64,000 bases of DNA from Candidatus Poribacteria bacterium (GTDB taxonomy: Bacteria > Poribacteria > WGA-4E > WGA-3G), in the NCBI GenBank assembly GCA_026710795.1, contig JAPOQK010000024.1, forward strand, positions 1-64,000. The letters are read 5' to 3'. This document shows positions 20,546 to 30,767 of this stretch, in pieces (the first letter of the stretch is position 1; each line of letters begins with the position of its first letter). A model generated the notes under the pieces. That model was not told where the DNA came from. It made no database searches and saw nothing but the letters and a program-made list of their open reading frames with translations. The position numbers were made by a program, and so were the translations under genes.

Positions 20546-22825
20546 ATGAAAAAGGTTTTGTTTTCGTTCTTTTTTCCGATTTTTATATTATTAACACTTA
20601 ATCTTCCATACAGTTTTGCCCAAGAATACACCCAATGGGAGTTACCAGAGGGGGTTATAGCCAGACTCGGCAAAGGACGTATCTATGCTATGAAGTATTC
20701 TCCGGATGGTACGGTGTTTGCAGTAGCGACATCAATCGGTATTTGGTTATATGATACCGAAACCTATCAGGAAATAGCATTACTTGCACGGAATAATAAT
20801 GGTGTAGAAAAAATAGAATTCGGTCTTGAAGGAACTATCCTTTCCGGTAAAGAAAGACTTAATGGCATAACATTATGGGATTATAATGCGCGAAAACCAA
20901 TAAAAACAGGCTTAAATGCTTCTTCTCTTTACACCATCACGCAGTTCAGTCCAGATGGAAAGATATATGTCCATGTGAATTATAAAGAGATACATCTATA
21001 TGATATAGTTACAGGAAAGGACAAACATATACTCAAAGGGGATCAGAATTCTATCTCCAGTATATCGTTCAGTCCAGATGGTAAAACCCTCGCAAGTGGT
21101 AGTCAGGATCAGACAATCTATCTTTGGGATGTTGACACAGGAGCACATAAGCAAACTTTAACAGGACATCCAGAGTCTTTCACCAGAGTTTCATTCAGTT
21201 CAGATGGAAACACGCTCATAAGTGTTAGCAAAGATATGACCATCTATTATTGGGATATATCTACAGGAGAACGTAAAAAGACACTGGCAGACAAAGGTAT
21301 GATTACCGATCAACTTGAGAAACCAGAAACGGTAGAAAGAGTCTCTTTTAGTCAAGATAACACCATACTTGCAACTATAAGATTCAACAATACGATCCGC
21401 TTATGGGATACAACTACCGGAACTCTTATCCAGACTTTTCCGAGCCAAGCTACAGATAAACAGGAGAAAGACTTTTCAAACAACATAGAATACGTGCTTT
21501 TTAGTCCTGACAATCGGACAGTTGTTGGTTTAACTGGTGGTGGGAAAATACGTATTTGGGATGTTGTTTCAGGTAAAAGAAAAAGTCTGTCTGAATATCC
21601 CGGTTATGTCTGGAGATTATCCTTTTCTCCTGATGGGAGGACACTTGCGACAGGTATTTCCGGTGGAATAATCCGTTTTTGGGATGTTAGTACCGGTGAA
21701 CACAAGAAGACAATTACTAATCACAGTATGAGTTATTATGGAATGTATGGACATAATTTCAAACCGTTTAGTCCTGATGGAAAAAAGTTCGTTTTTGTAA
21801 CTGCTATTGGAAACCTCTACTTATGGGATGCAGTCACAAAACAGGAACAGCAACTTTCAGGAATAAACTATAACGCTAAAAAATTGCCATATAATACGCA
21901 TGCTTTAATCAGTCCTGATAGCCAAACATTAGCAAGTTGGCAAACACATGAAAATTGGAATATTCGTCTATGGGATACCACCTCTGGGAAACACAAGCAA
22001 ACCCCTAGAGGACATAAGACACGTGTCAAGACCGTTGTTTTCAGTCCAGATAGTAACATGATGGCAAGTTGGAGTTCGGAAGGTGATACAACCATTCGGT
22101 TATGGGATGTTGCTACTGGGAAGCACAAAAGAACTCTAAAAGGACATATAAATCCGATTGAAGACGTTTCTTTCAGTCCGGATGGGAAAACACTTGCAAG
22201 TGGAGGATTAGACGGGATAATCCGTATATGGAATTCGGAGACAGGTGAACAGAAACAAACTTTCATGGAGAACAGTTTTGCCAATAATCTTGCAGCACAG
22301 TCTGCAGCGGTTACTGTTGTAACGTTTTACTCGGATGGGGTTGTACTGGCAAGTGGTCATAAAAACGGTTCTATCCGACTATGGGATTTAGACACCGGGA
22401 AACCTATACAGACTCTCAGGAGACATGCAAGTGCTGTGTCATCTATAGTTTTCAGTCCTGACGGGAAAACCGTAGCAAGCACAAGTAAAGATGCTACCGC
22501 ACGATTGTGGGATGTTGGCACAGGTGAACAAATACATGTACTAACTGGATATGAGAGGACTACGTGGAGTGTATATTTTTACCCTAACGGTTTACCCTTA
22601 GCAACTGGGTTTGAACATATAAACAGCCATAATTATGACAAGAACATACATCTATGGGATTTGCGTACAGGACATCTTATAAAAACACTTACCGGACACA
22701 CATCGCTGATACAATATAGTGGGTTTAGTGGGAATGGAAATACACTTACAAGTCTAAGTAATGATGACACGGCACTTCTATGGGATCTAACACCAACGAT
22801 TAATACGTTTGATATCGTAGAATAA
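20546..22825 (+). CDS. Secreted WD40 repeat protein (array 1, member 1)
   Basis: Signal peptide, WELPEGVIARLGKGRIYAMKYSPDG module, many (F)SPDGKTLASGS...IRLWDVxTGxxxxTLxGH blades. Confidence 0.93.
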   Translation: MKKVLFSFFFPIFILLTLNLPYSFAQEYTQWELPEGVIARLGKGRIYAMKYSPDGTVFAVATSIGIWLYDTETYQEIALLARNNNGVEKIEFGLEGTILSGKERLNGITLWDYNARKPIKTGLNASSLYTITQFSPDGKIYVHVNYKEIHLYDIVTGKDKHILKGDQNSISSISFSPDGKTLASGSQDQTIYLWDVDTGAHKQTLTGHPESFTRVSFSSDGNTLISVSKDMTIYYWDISTGERKKTLADKGMITDQLEKPETVERVSFSQDNTILATIRFNNTIRLWDTTTGTLIQTFPSQATDKQEKDFSNNIEYVLFSPDNRTVVGLTGGGKIRIWDVVSGKRKSLSEYPGYVWRLSFSPDGRTLATGISGGIIRFWDVSTGEHKKTITNHSMSYYGMYGHNFKPFSPDGKKFVFVTAIGNLYLWDAVTKQEQQLSGINYNAKKLPYNTHALISPDSQTLASWQTHENWNIRLWDTTSGKHKQTPRGHKTRVKTVVFSPDSNMMASWSSEGDTTIRLWDVATGKHKRTLKGHINPIEDVSFSPDGKTLASGGLDGIIRIWNSETGEQKQTFMENSFANNLAAQSAAVTVVTFYSDGVVLASGHKNGSIRLWDLDTGKPIQTLRRHASAVSSIVFSPDGKTVASTSKDATARLWDVGTGEQIHVLTGYERTTWSVYFYPNGLPLATGFEHINSHNYDKNIHLWDLRTGHLIKTLTGHTSLIQYSGFSGNGNTLTSLSNDDTALLWDLTPTINTFDIVE

Positions 22826-22884
22826 ACTGGCAATGGACACAACTCCTCTGGTCTGTTATGTTGCCATCAAGGGAGAATAGTTAG

Positions 22885-23940
22885 GTGAGAAGAAAGAAAC
22901 GTACATTATTCATTATTCTTGGAGCAATATTTGGTATTCTCTGCATATTTATTTTTTTTACCGTTGTTAGAAAAATTTATCAGCGAGAGAGTATCCATCG
23001 CCAATCTCGGCAGCATAATCTCTCGGATAATATGAAAACACGGTCCGGTAGGGATAGTGTCAGAGATTTAGAATTCTCCCCAGATGGTACTGTGTTAGCA
23101 GTTGCAACTTCTGACGGGATTTTGCTCTATGATACATCTACGTATGAAACTATAAAGTTGTTAACTGCAGATAACTATGGAATCTCAAGCATTTCGTTCA
23201 GTCCTGACGGTAAAACGATTGCGGGTGGTGGTGCAGATAAAATTGTCTACTTATGGGATTTTCATACAGGTAAGCGCAAGCAGTCCTTTATAGGACATAG
23301 GGGAAACATCATTAATGTGGTATTTAGCCATGATGGAAAAGCACTCGCAAGTGCAAGTATACATGATACCAACCTATGGGATATCAATGCTGGTATCCAC
23401 AAGAAAAATTATAATGGATATACTCGTATGAGATCTACATTATGGCTCAATAACGATGAAATGATCCATGCATCTGCAGAGGGAACAATGACACTCTTGT
23501 CAGATCTTATGACAAGAAAGCAAAAGATGGGACTTGGTGGGCATAAGAAAAGTGTAAAAAGTATATCATTCAGTCCAGATGGAAAAACCATGGCAAGTGG
23601 AAGTTGGGACAACACTATACGTTTGTGGGATCTTCCCGAAGGGAGATATAATAAAACGCTTAAAGGGCATAAGAAAAGTATCAATAGTATGATGTTTAGT
23701 GCAGATGGAAAATTGCTTGCAAGTGCCAGTCGTGATAATACTGCTCGCGTATGGGATGTAACTACAGGAAAACGCATGCGTACCTTTAAGGGGCATGTCG
23801 CAGATGTTAGTTACATAGCACTCAGTCCTGACGGTAAAAAGCTTGCGAGTTGGGGTTTAGATCAAATTCTTGTCATTTGGGATGTTGAGACTGGCAAAAT
23901 TAACAAATCTATCACAGTAAATATTACCCCTATCGGTTGA
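22885..23940 (+). CDS. Membrane-anchored WD40 repeat protein, truncated by TGA (array 1, member 2)
   Basis: GTG start with GGGAGA, N-terminal TM segment, WD40 blades; reading frame continues after the TGA to 24048. Confidence 0.85.
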   Translation: MRRKKRTLFIILGAIFGILCIFIFFTVVRKIYQRESIHRQSRQHNLSDNMKTRSGRDSVRDLEFSPDGTVLAVATSDGILLYDTSTYETIKLLTADNYGISSISFSPDGKTIAGGGADKIVYLWDFHTGKRKQSFIGHRGNIINVVFSHDGKALASASIHDTNLWDINAGIHKKNYNGYTRMRSTLWLNNDEMIHASAEGTMTLLSDLMTRKQKMGLGGHKKSVKSISFSPDGKTMASGSWDNTIRLWDLPEGRYNKTLKGHKKSINSMMFSADGKLLASASRDNTARVWDVTTGKRMRTFKGHVADVSYIALSPDGKKLASWGLDQILVIWDVETGKINKSITVNITPIG

Positions 23941-24048
23941 TTATCATTCAGTCCTGATGGACACACGCTCGCAAGTACAAGTGCAGATGACACAGTGCTA
24001 TTATGGAACATCACATCCATAACCAGTGCAACACATAAAACAGAATAA
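23941..24048 (+). pseudogene. In-frame continuation of the 22885 WD40 gene beyond a TGA codon
   Basis: LSFSPDGHTLASTSADDTVLLWNITSITSATHKTE* in the same frame directly after TGA 23938-23940. Confidence 0.85.
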
Positions 24049-24088
24049 ACCTACATACTGAGATGATATTATCAAGAGGATATTTTAC

Positions 24089-26158
24089 ATGAAAAAGATA
24101 CTGTTTCTTACAGTTTTTATTCTCGGTTTTGTCTCTATTTTCTTATATCCGTCTACTATTTCAAGCAAAGGTGTACCTGATACGACTCGTTGTTACGATT
24201 CGTCACAGTTGCACCTGCCTGAAGGTGTAAGAGCACGTATCGGTAAAGGAACCATCAGCAGCATGCAATATTCCCCGAATGGAAATGTATTAGCGGTATT
24301 GAGTTCTGTGGGAATTTGGATCTATGATGCACACAGTGGTGAAGAACGCACACTACTCGCAGGTCACACCGGATTAATTACAAACATGTCATTCAGTCCG
24401 GATAGCAACCTCATAGCAAGTAGTGGCATGGATGGAACCGCTCGTATATGGGATGTTGCAACAGGCAAACAAAAGCACACACTCACAGTCCCAAGATTCA
24501 GGATTAGGGATGTATCGTTCAGTGAAGATGGTAAAACCTTGGCAAGTGTGAGTATTACTGCTATGTCAACACGTTTTTTAATCGGTCAAGCAGATCCATA
24601 TATCCAGTCACGTGGAATAGCAGGGACAAGTTCTGATATTGAACTATGGGATGTTGCAACAGGTTCGCACAAGGAAACTATTAAGACAGCAGACATGGGA
24701 CACAACATTTTATTCAGTCCAGATGGTAAAACGCTTGCAAGTGTGAATGATAAAGACATCAGTCTATGGGATACTGCAACAGGAGAACATAAAAGGTATC
24801 TATTGGGTTCCAAGTCAAAGATTAGAAGTATATCTTTTAGTCCAGACGGTCACGCAATTGCAAGTGGTGGTTGGTTAGAAATCCATGTATGGGATATTGC
24901 TATAGACAAACCCAATAAGTCTGTCCCATATAGTTACGCAAAGTGGAAATTCAAAGAGGATATGTCGTATGTAAATAGTTTGTCTTTTAGTCCAGATGGT
25001 AAAACGCTTGCAAGCGGTAGTGATGACAAAACTATACGCTTGTGGGATATAGCAACAAGAAAGCAAAAGAAAATCCTCAAGGGACATAGGAATAAGATAA
25101 ACAGTATTACTTTCAGTCCGGACGGAAAATCACTCGCAAGTACGTATTCGCACGGTCCCATCCGCGTATGGGATGTTGCAACAAGAAAACAAAAACAGAC
25201 ATTTACGAATCAAGAGTTGAATCGTAAACAAGCAGGACATGACTTAGATCCTTCAAACGTTGCATTCAGTCCGGATGGACAGACGTTAGCAATCGGGAAT
25301 CAGGACGCTTCAATCCTCCTGTGGGATGCAAATACAGGTAAACACAAGCAAACCCTAAAAAGGTACAGTTTTCTGAAAAAGCATACATGGAAAGTCACCA
25401 CTGTCTCGTTCAGTCCAGATGGAAAAACACTCGCAAGTGGTGCTACAGACAATAATATCCGCTTATGGGATATTGAGACAGGTAAACAAAAGAAATTTCT
25501 CAAAGGACATACGAAGGAGGTCGCTACCGTGTCGTTTAGTCCGGATGGAAAAACAATCGCAAGTGGAAGTAAAGACAATACTGTACGTTTATGGGATGTG
25601 GAGTCGGGTCTACATAAGCATATTCTCAAAGGAAATACATACCATATATATATTGTTACATTTAGTCCGGATGGAAAAACCCTCGCAAGTGGAAGCGAAT
25701 CGGTGAATAAAGAGAAGAGAACCATTCATCTATGGGATGTGGACTCTGGCACACAAAAGCAAGTACTTCAGGCGGATAGCAGAACTCAAGGCTTAGTATT
25801 CAGTCCGGATGGTAAAACACTTGTGAGTGGGAGTTGGAACGGTAAAATACGTTTATGGGATGCTGCTACAGGAGCTCAAATAAAAACGCTCAGATCGCGT
25901 GATTATGATAATGTCACCTCTGTAGTATTCAGTCCAGATGGGAAAATACTCGCAAGTGCAAGTCGGGACGCTTCAATTACCTTGTGGAATGCAGCAACCG
26001 GAGATCAAATTAAAATGTTAGTTGGACATTCGCATACTGTAAATAACGTTGCATTCAGTCCAGATGGAAAAACACTCGCAAGCGTAAGTGATGGTGGCAC
26101 GGTTTTATTATGGGATTTCGCGTCTATTGTTGACAGTATGAGTGAATTAAATCAGTAG
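24089..26158 (+). CDS. Secreted WD40 repeat protein (array 1, member 3)
   Basis: Signal peptide; LHLPEGVRARIGKGTISSMQYSPNG; serial WD40 blades. Confidence 0.93.
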   Translation: MKKILFLTVFILGFVSIFLYPSTISSKGVPDTTRCYDSSQLHLPEGVRARIGKGTISSMQYSPNGNVLAVLSSVGIWIYDAHSGEERTLLAGHTGLITNMSFSPDSNLIASSGMDGTARIWDVATGKQKHTLTVPRFRIRDVSFSEDGKTLASVSITAMSTRFLIGQADPYIQSRGIAGTSSDIELWDVATGSHKETIKTADMGHNILFSPDGKTLASVNDKDISLWDTATGEHKRYLLGSKSKIRSISFSPDGHAIASGGWLEIHVWDIAIDKPNKSVPYSYAKWKFKEDMSYVNSLSFSPDGKTLASGSDDKTIRLWDIATRKQKKILKGHRNKINSITFSPDGKSLASTYSHGPIRVWDVATRKQKQTFTNQELNRKQAGHDLDPSNVAFSPDGQTLAIGNQDASILLWDANTGKHKQTLKRYSFLKKHTWKVTTVSFSPDGKTLASGATDNNIRLWDIETGKQKKFLKGHTKEVATVSFSPDGKTIASGSKDNTVRLWDVESGLHKHILKGNTYHIYIVTFSPDGKTLASGSESVNKEKRTIHLWDVDSGTQKQVLQADSRTQGLVFSPDGKTLVSGSWNGKIRLWDAATGAQIKTLRSRDYDNVTSVVFSPDGKILASASRDASITLWNAATGDQIKMLVGHSHTVNNVAFSPDGKTLASVSDGGTVLLWDFASIVDSMSELNQ

Positions 26159-26279
26159 TTTTACAGGATTATTTAGTTTTAAGAATTCTTTGTTATTGAA
26201 GTTTACTTAATGTTAGGACTTCGAATTGGAATGGATAGATGTTTAATGGATTCACCGTTTATTGTCTGAATCAGTCTTC

Positions 26280-26460
26280 GTAGGTCGGAGCGAGCAAAGC
26301 GACCTACGACATCTTATATTCTGTAGGAGCACCCGGGGAATCATGCAGAATGCCAAACGCGCATTCTGCCAATGGCATTCATACCGTTGATTTGGGGGAA
26401 CGCCTACAGGCGTTCATACCGTTGATTTCTTGATTTACCGGTCGCGATTTCTTATCCTGA
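26280..26460. repeat. Composite REP-like palindromic repeat cluster
   Basis: GTAGGTCGGAGCGAGCAAAGCGACCTACGAC followed by TGTAGGAGCACCCGGGGAAT...TTCATACCGTTGATTT (twice)...GATTTACCGGTCGCGA. Confidence 0.75.
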
Positions 26461-26969
26461 AAATCTTGTAATCCTGATTCAGACAAACACAATTTAATAT
26501 ACACATAATATACCAATATATATCCAATAAAACATTTCATTTTTTAATTTGACATCCACAAAAAGATACTATATAATTAACGTATGTTAGAATAAAGGAT
26601 TATATCTGTGACACGAGTTAAGATTAGGTTAGAAGAAGGTATAAACACAAATTCACCTATTTTGTAGTGAATGATTTCTGTACCTAAGGGACTGTATATG
26701 GGTTTTTTAAGTTTCATATCTTACGAATTATGAAGGTAGGTCAAGATAAGAAAAAGAACAAAAAGGAGCTCCAAAAAAAAAAGCGAAATTCGCGTCACAT
26801 TCCTTATCCTGACTGGATTCTTAACGTCACAGTGACGTGCAAAAGGTCACAATTTATAGCACATACGGATAAACAATGTAAGGGTAAAATAACAGATATA
26901 GATTTCGCTTCTCTCTACCCGACCGACAAGAGATTATATTGAATTGTGAAAAATATATCCAAAAAAACC

Positions 26970-27161
26970 GATTACTGGATTCAACCATTGTTATTGATTG
27001 GAAATCTTTCTTCTGTAGGATCGACCCGGTGAATGCCCAAATGGCATTCCTACCCGGGGAATGCTATATAGCATTCATACCGTTGATTTCTTGATTTACC
27101 GGTCGCGACCAGGAGGTCGCTCCTACAAGTAGTCCTCAGCAAATGGCACTTTATTTATTAG
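26970..27161. mobile_element. MITE-like element family 2, copy A (left end degraded)
   Basis: ATTACTGGATTCAACCATTGTTATTGATTGGAAATCTTTCTTC ... AGTAGTCCTCAGCAAATGGCACTTTATTTATTAG shared with 30505-30696 and 56646-56838. Confidence 0.75.
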
Positions 27162-27265
27162 ACCAATCTGACGTTATAAATATAATCAAACAATGCTTTC
27201 CAATATGATAGATACATGGTGGCAACTTGCATGGTTATTCAATTCCACACATAGAGAGTCAATAA

Positions 27266-29230
27266 ATGAAAAAAGTGCCATCTTATATTCTTTTGCTAAT
27301 GTTGATCATATCAACACATTATCTACCGATTAGCTTCGCGCAAGATTACACCCGATGGGTTCTCCCAAGAGGTGTTAAAGCACGATTCGGTAAAGGCTAT
27401 GTCAATGATATACAATATTCACAGGATAGTTCTTTATTTGCTGTTGCTACATCCATCGGTATTTGGATCTATGATGCAAACACCTTTCAAGAACTTACGT
27501 TGTTGACAGATTATTCGTCTGGTCCGGATAACGTATTCGGTGCGGATAGCATCTCGTTTAGTCCGGATGGACAGACACTCGCAAGTGCTACTTCTGGAGA
27601 TATTTATCTATGGGATATTCCAAATAAACGGTGGAAACTAAGGATGGGCAGAGGAAAAATTAGTTCTGGTTCCAGCAAGATTGCATTCAGTATGAATGGG
27701 AAAACTCTCGTCTACGCGGATCTGGAAGGTATTAAATTGTGGAATGAGGCTATAGATGGAGGTCTCACAAGTGAACGTATGTTTTATAGAGATGCCGAAC
27801 ATTCGATTGACATCAACAGCATATCATTTAGTCCTGATGGAAATATACTCGCCACTGGCAATCAAGATGGCACCATCCACCTGTGGGATAAGGTTAAGAG
27901 AAAACACCTAAAAACCTTAACTGGACATACGGCTGTTGTCACAAGCATCTCGTTTAGTCCGGATGGAAAAACGCTCGCAAGTGGAAGTGTTGACAAAACA
28001 ATCCGTTTGTGGAATGCTGCCACAGGCACACACAGGAAAACACTAAGAGAACACAAAAAACCTATCTATAGTGTTTCATTCAGTCCGGACGGAAAAACGC
28101 TCGCAAGTGGGGGTGACGACAAAATTGTCTACTTATGGGATGCCGAGAAAGGTCAGCATAAGCAAATACTTATGGGAAATGAACTCTGGACAAATAAAGT
28201 GCTGTTTAGTCCAGATGGACAGTCGCTTGCTGTTGTCGGTCACGATCATTCCATCTATTTATATGATACTGCAACAGGTGTTAACAAGCATATCAACATA
28301 GAACATGCACTTTTAGCAAACAACGTTGTATTTACTCCAGATGGACAAACATTTGCAATTGTATGTCGTGACAATTCCATCCATCTATGGGATACTGCAA
28401 CCGGTATCTACATACAAACCCTTACAAGTCAACATTTTCCTAACGAACAAACAGGAAATATCAACCCTTACAGGAACTATTCATTCAGTCCAGATGGATC
28501 TATGTTTGTAGGTGGAAATCAGGACGGTAGCATCAGTGTGTGGAATGTTAACTCAGCAAAGCATAAGTTTCTCATTGGACATAATGATTCAGTGTATAGT
28601 GTGGCATTCAGTCCGGATGGTAGAACACTTGCAAGTGGAAGTAAAGACAAAACCATCCGTCTATGGGATGCTGCAACTGGTAAAAACAAGCATACATACA
28701 CGAATCAAGGATTGAATAGTGAACAAACTGGGAATACGGTTGCTGTCTGTAGTGTCTCTTTCAACCCAGATTCTCGTCTACTTGCAAGTGGAAGTATGGA
28801 CGGGAGCATCAAAATATGGGACCTTGAAACAGGAAACACCAAGCAAATCCTAACGGGACATACACAGAAAATAATTGACTTGACCTTTAGTCCAGATGGA
28901 AGTGTGCTCGCAAGCGTCAGTACTGATGGCACCCTTAGTCTATGGGATGTTACCACTGGTGCACACATGCGGACACTTGGCGCGCGTAAAGGAACTATTT
29001 GGAGTGTATCGTTCACACCTGATGGAGTTCCCTTTGCTGGTGAAATCAATGACAATGTCATCTTTTTGTGGCAGGTAGAAAAGGGTACTCGTAAAAAAAT
29101 TCTTATAGGACAGGGTGCTTCAGTTTCGCATGTATCATTCAGTCCTGATGGACGCACTCTTGCAAGTACAAGTGCAGATGGCACAGTGCTATTATGGAAC
29201 ATCACATCCACAACCAATGCAACACAATAA
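27266..29230 (+). CDS. Secreted WD40 repeat protein (array 1, member 4)
   Basis: Signal peptide; WVLPRGVKARFGKGYVNDIQYSQD; WD40 blades; ends LLWNITSTTNATQ. Confidence 0.93.
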   Translation: MKKVPSYILLLMLIISTHYLPISFAQDYTRWVLPRGVKARFGKGYVNDIQYSQDSSLFAVATSIGIWIYDANTFQELTLLTDYSSGPDNVFGADSISFSPDGQTLASATSGDIYLWDIPNKRWKLRMGRGKISSGSSKIAFSMNGKTLVYADLEGIKLWNEAIDGGLTSERMFYRDAEHSIDINSISFSPDGNILATGNQDGTIHLWDKVKRKHLKTLTGHTAVVTSISFSPDGKTLASGSVDKTIRLWNAATGTHRKTLREHKKPIYSVSFSPDGKTLASGGDDKIVYLWDAEKGQHKQILMGNELWTNKVLFSPDGQSLAVVGHDHSIYLYDTATGVNKHINIEHALLANNVVFTPDGQTFAIVCRDNSIHLWDTATGIYIQTLTSQHFPNEQTGNINPYRNYSFSPDGSMFVGGNQDGSISVWNVNSAKHKFLIGHNDSVYSVAFSPDGRTLASGSKDKTIRLWDAATGKNKHTYTNQGLNSEQTGNTVAVCSVSFNPDSRLLASGSMDGSIKIWDLETGNTKQILTGHTQKIIDLTFSPDGSVLASVSTDGTLSLWDVTTGAHMRTLGARKGTIWSVSFTPDGVPFAGEINDNVIFLWQVEKGTRKKILIGQGASVSHVSFSPDGRTLASTSADGTVLLWNITSTTNATQ

Positions 29231-29254
29231 ACCGAATAAACCACTTAGATTGAG

Positions 29255-30412
29255 ATGGTAATTTCAAAAGCGAGAACAAATATGAATAAAACATCGGTTT
29301 TCATTCTTATATCAATGATTGTTATTTCAACACTACATCTTTCGACAAACCATGCCCAAGATACCGTAGGTCAGGATGAAGAACTACCTGAAGGAGCAAA
29401 AATACGCATTAAAATTAGGCAGACTTTGATCAAACTTGGGGTCGAGAGAAGGTCTGATCTATATATTAATACTGTTGAAAGTGTGATATTTAGTCCAGAT
29501 GGAAAAACGCTTGCTATTACGAGTGACCGTTCACCTATCCATCTGTGGAATGCAACCACAGGTGAGTACATGCAGACCCTCAAAAAGCATACAGCTGAGA
29601 TTACGAACTTATATATAGAAAATAGGCATGCGAATCTATATCGAATACCCCTGAGTAAAAAACCTTACGGATCGAATGTAGCATTCAGTCCGGATGGAGA
29701 TAAATATGCTAATGGGTCTAAGGATAATACTGTCCATGTGTGGGATACCAGATCAGGACTTCCAATACAATTTAAGGGGCATACAAAATTAGTTTCAACC
29801 GTAGCCTTTAGTCCAGATGGAAAAACACTCGCAAGTGGAAGTGTTGACAATACTATTCGTCTATGGGATATTGCCACTGGAAAACAGACGAAAACAATAA
29901 CCGGACATACAGATTATATCTCTGGTGTTGCCTTTACTTCTGATGCAAATATCCTTGCAAGTGGGAGTGGAGATGGCACTATCCGTTTGTGGGAAATGGC
30001 AACAGACAAACACATAGGCACACTCATAGGTCATACTGGCGGAATCTATTATCTATTATTCAATTCGGATGGAACGATGCTTGCGAGTGTCGGTATTGAT
30101 AGCACAGTTCGTATATGGGATATTTCCACGGGTGAACAAAGGCACATACTTGCTGGACGAATAGGAACAACATGGGACGTGTCGTTCAACACAGCAGGAA
30201 GAATTTTCGCTTGTGATAGTGATCATTTTACGATCCGAGTCTGGGATGTCGTTACGGGAAAACAAGTGCAAACCTTCTGGAAAGAAGGATCCGGTATCTA
30301 TAGTTTGGCATTTAGTCCGGATGGACTAACACTCGCATCTGGGAACAGCAGTCGTGAAGTAGTTCTCTGGGACCTAACACCTATATTAAACGGACGGATA
30401 CAAAATAAATAG
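29255..30412 (+). CDS. Secreted WD40 repeat protein (array 1, member 5; start may be 29282)
   Basis: MNKTSVFILISMIVISTLHLSTNHAQD signal peptide; WD40 blades. Confidence 0.9.
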   Translation: MVISKARTNMNKTSVFILISMIVISTLHLSTNHAQDTVGQDEELPEGAKIRIKIRQTLIKLGVERRSDLYINTVESVIFSPDGKTLAITSDRSPIHLWNATTGEYMQTLKKHTAEITNLYIENRHANLYRIPLSKKPYGSNVAFSPDGDKYANGSKDNTVHVWDTRSGLPIQFKGHTKLVSTVAFSPDGKTLASGSVDNTIRLWDIATGKQTKTITGHTDYISGVAFTSDANILASGSGDGTIRLWEMATDKHIGTLIGHTGGIYYLLFNSDGTMLASVGIDSTVRIWDISTGEQRHILAGRIGTTWDVSFNTAGRIFACDSDHFTIRVWDVVTGKQVQTFWKEGSGIYSLAFSPDGLTLASGNSSREVVLWDLTPILNGRIQNK

Positions 30413-30469
30413 ATCAATTACGTGTATGTAAGCTATGTAATACCGTTTCTAACATATAATGTCTCTTTT

Positions 30470-30500
30470 TGTAGCACAAACTGTTAGTTTGTGCCCTACA
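30470..30500. repeat. Short palindrome
   Basis: TGTAGCACAAACTGTTAGTTTGTGCCCTACA. Confidence 0.7.
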
Positions 30501-30504
30501 ATAT

Positions 30505-30696
30505 TATACCAATTCTAATATTTATTGTCCCATTACTGGATTCAACCATTGTTATTGATTGGAAATCTTTCTTCTGTAGGAGCGACCTCCCGTTCGCGAC
30601 TAGGAAATCAACGGTATGAATGCCATTTAGGCATTCACCGGGTCGCTCCTACAAGTAATCCTCAGCAAATGGAACTTTATTTATTAGAAATGGTAT
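30505..30696. mobile_element. MITE-like element family 2, copy B (~192 bp, both terminal inverted repeats present)
   Basis: TATACCAATTCTAATATTTATTGTCCCATT left end; reverse complement of right end AATACCATTTCTAATAAATAAAGTTCCATT. Confidence 0.8.
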
Positions 30697-30767
30697 TACT
30701 ATCCTAACAACCGAAAATGAGACAAATATTAATAGAACTGGCATAAACACTTCCATTCAGTTTTCAG

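Noticed and set aside
26730-26942. 70-aa ORF MKVGQDKKKNKKELQKKKRNSRHIPYPDW...
   Set aside because: Lysine-rich reading of an AT-rich, repeat-dense intergenic region; no clear ribosome binding site or recognisable domain.
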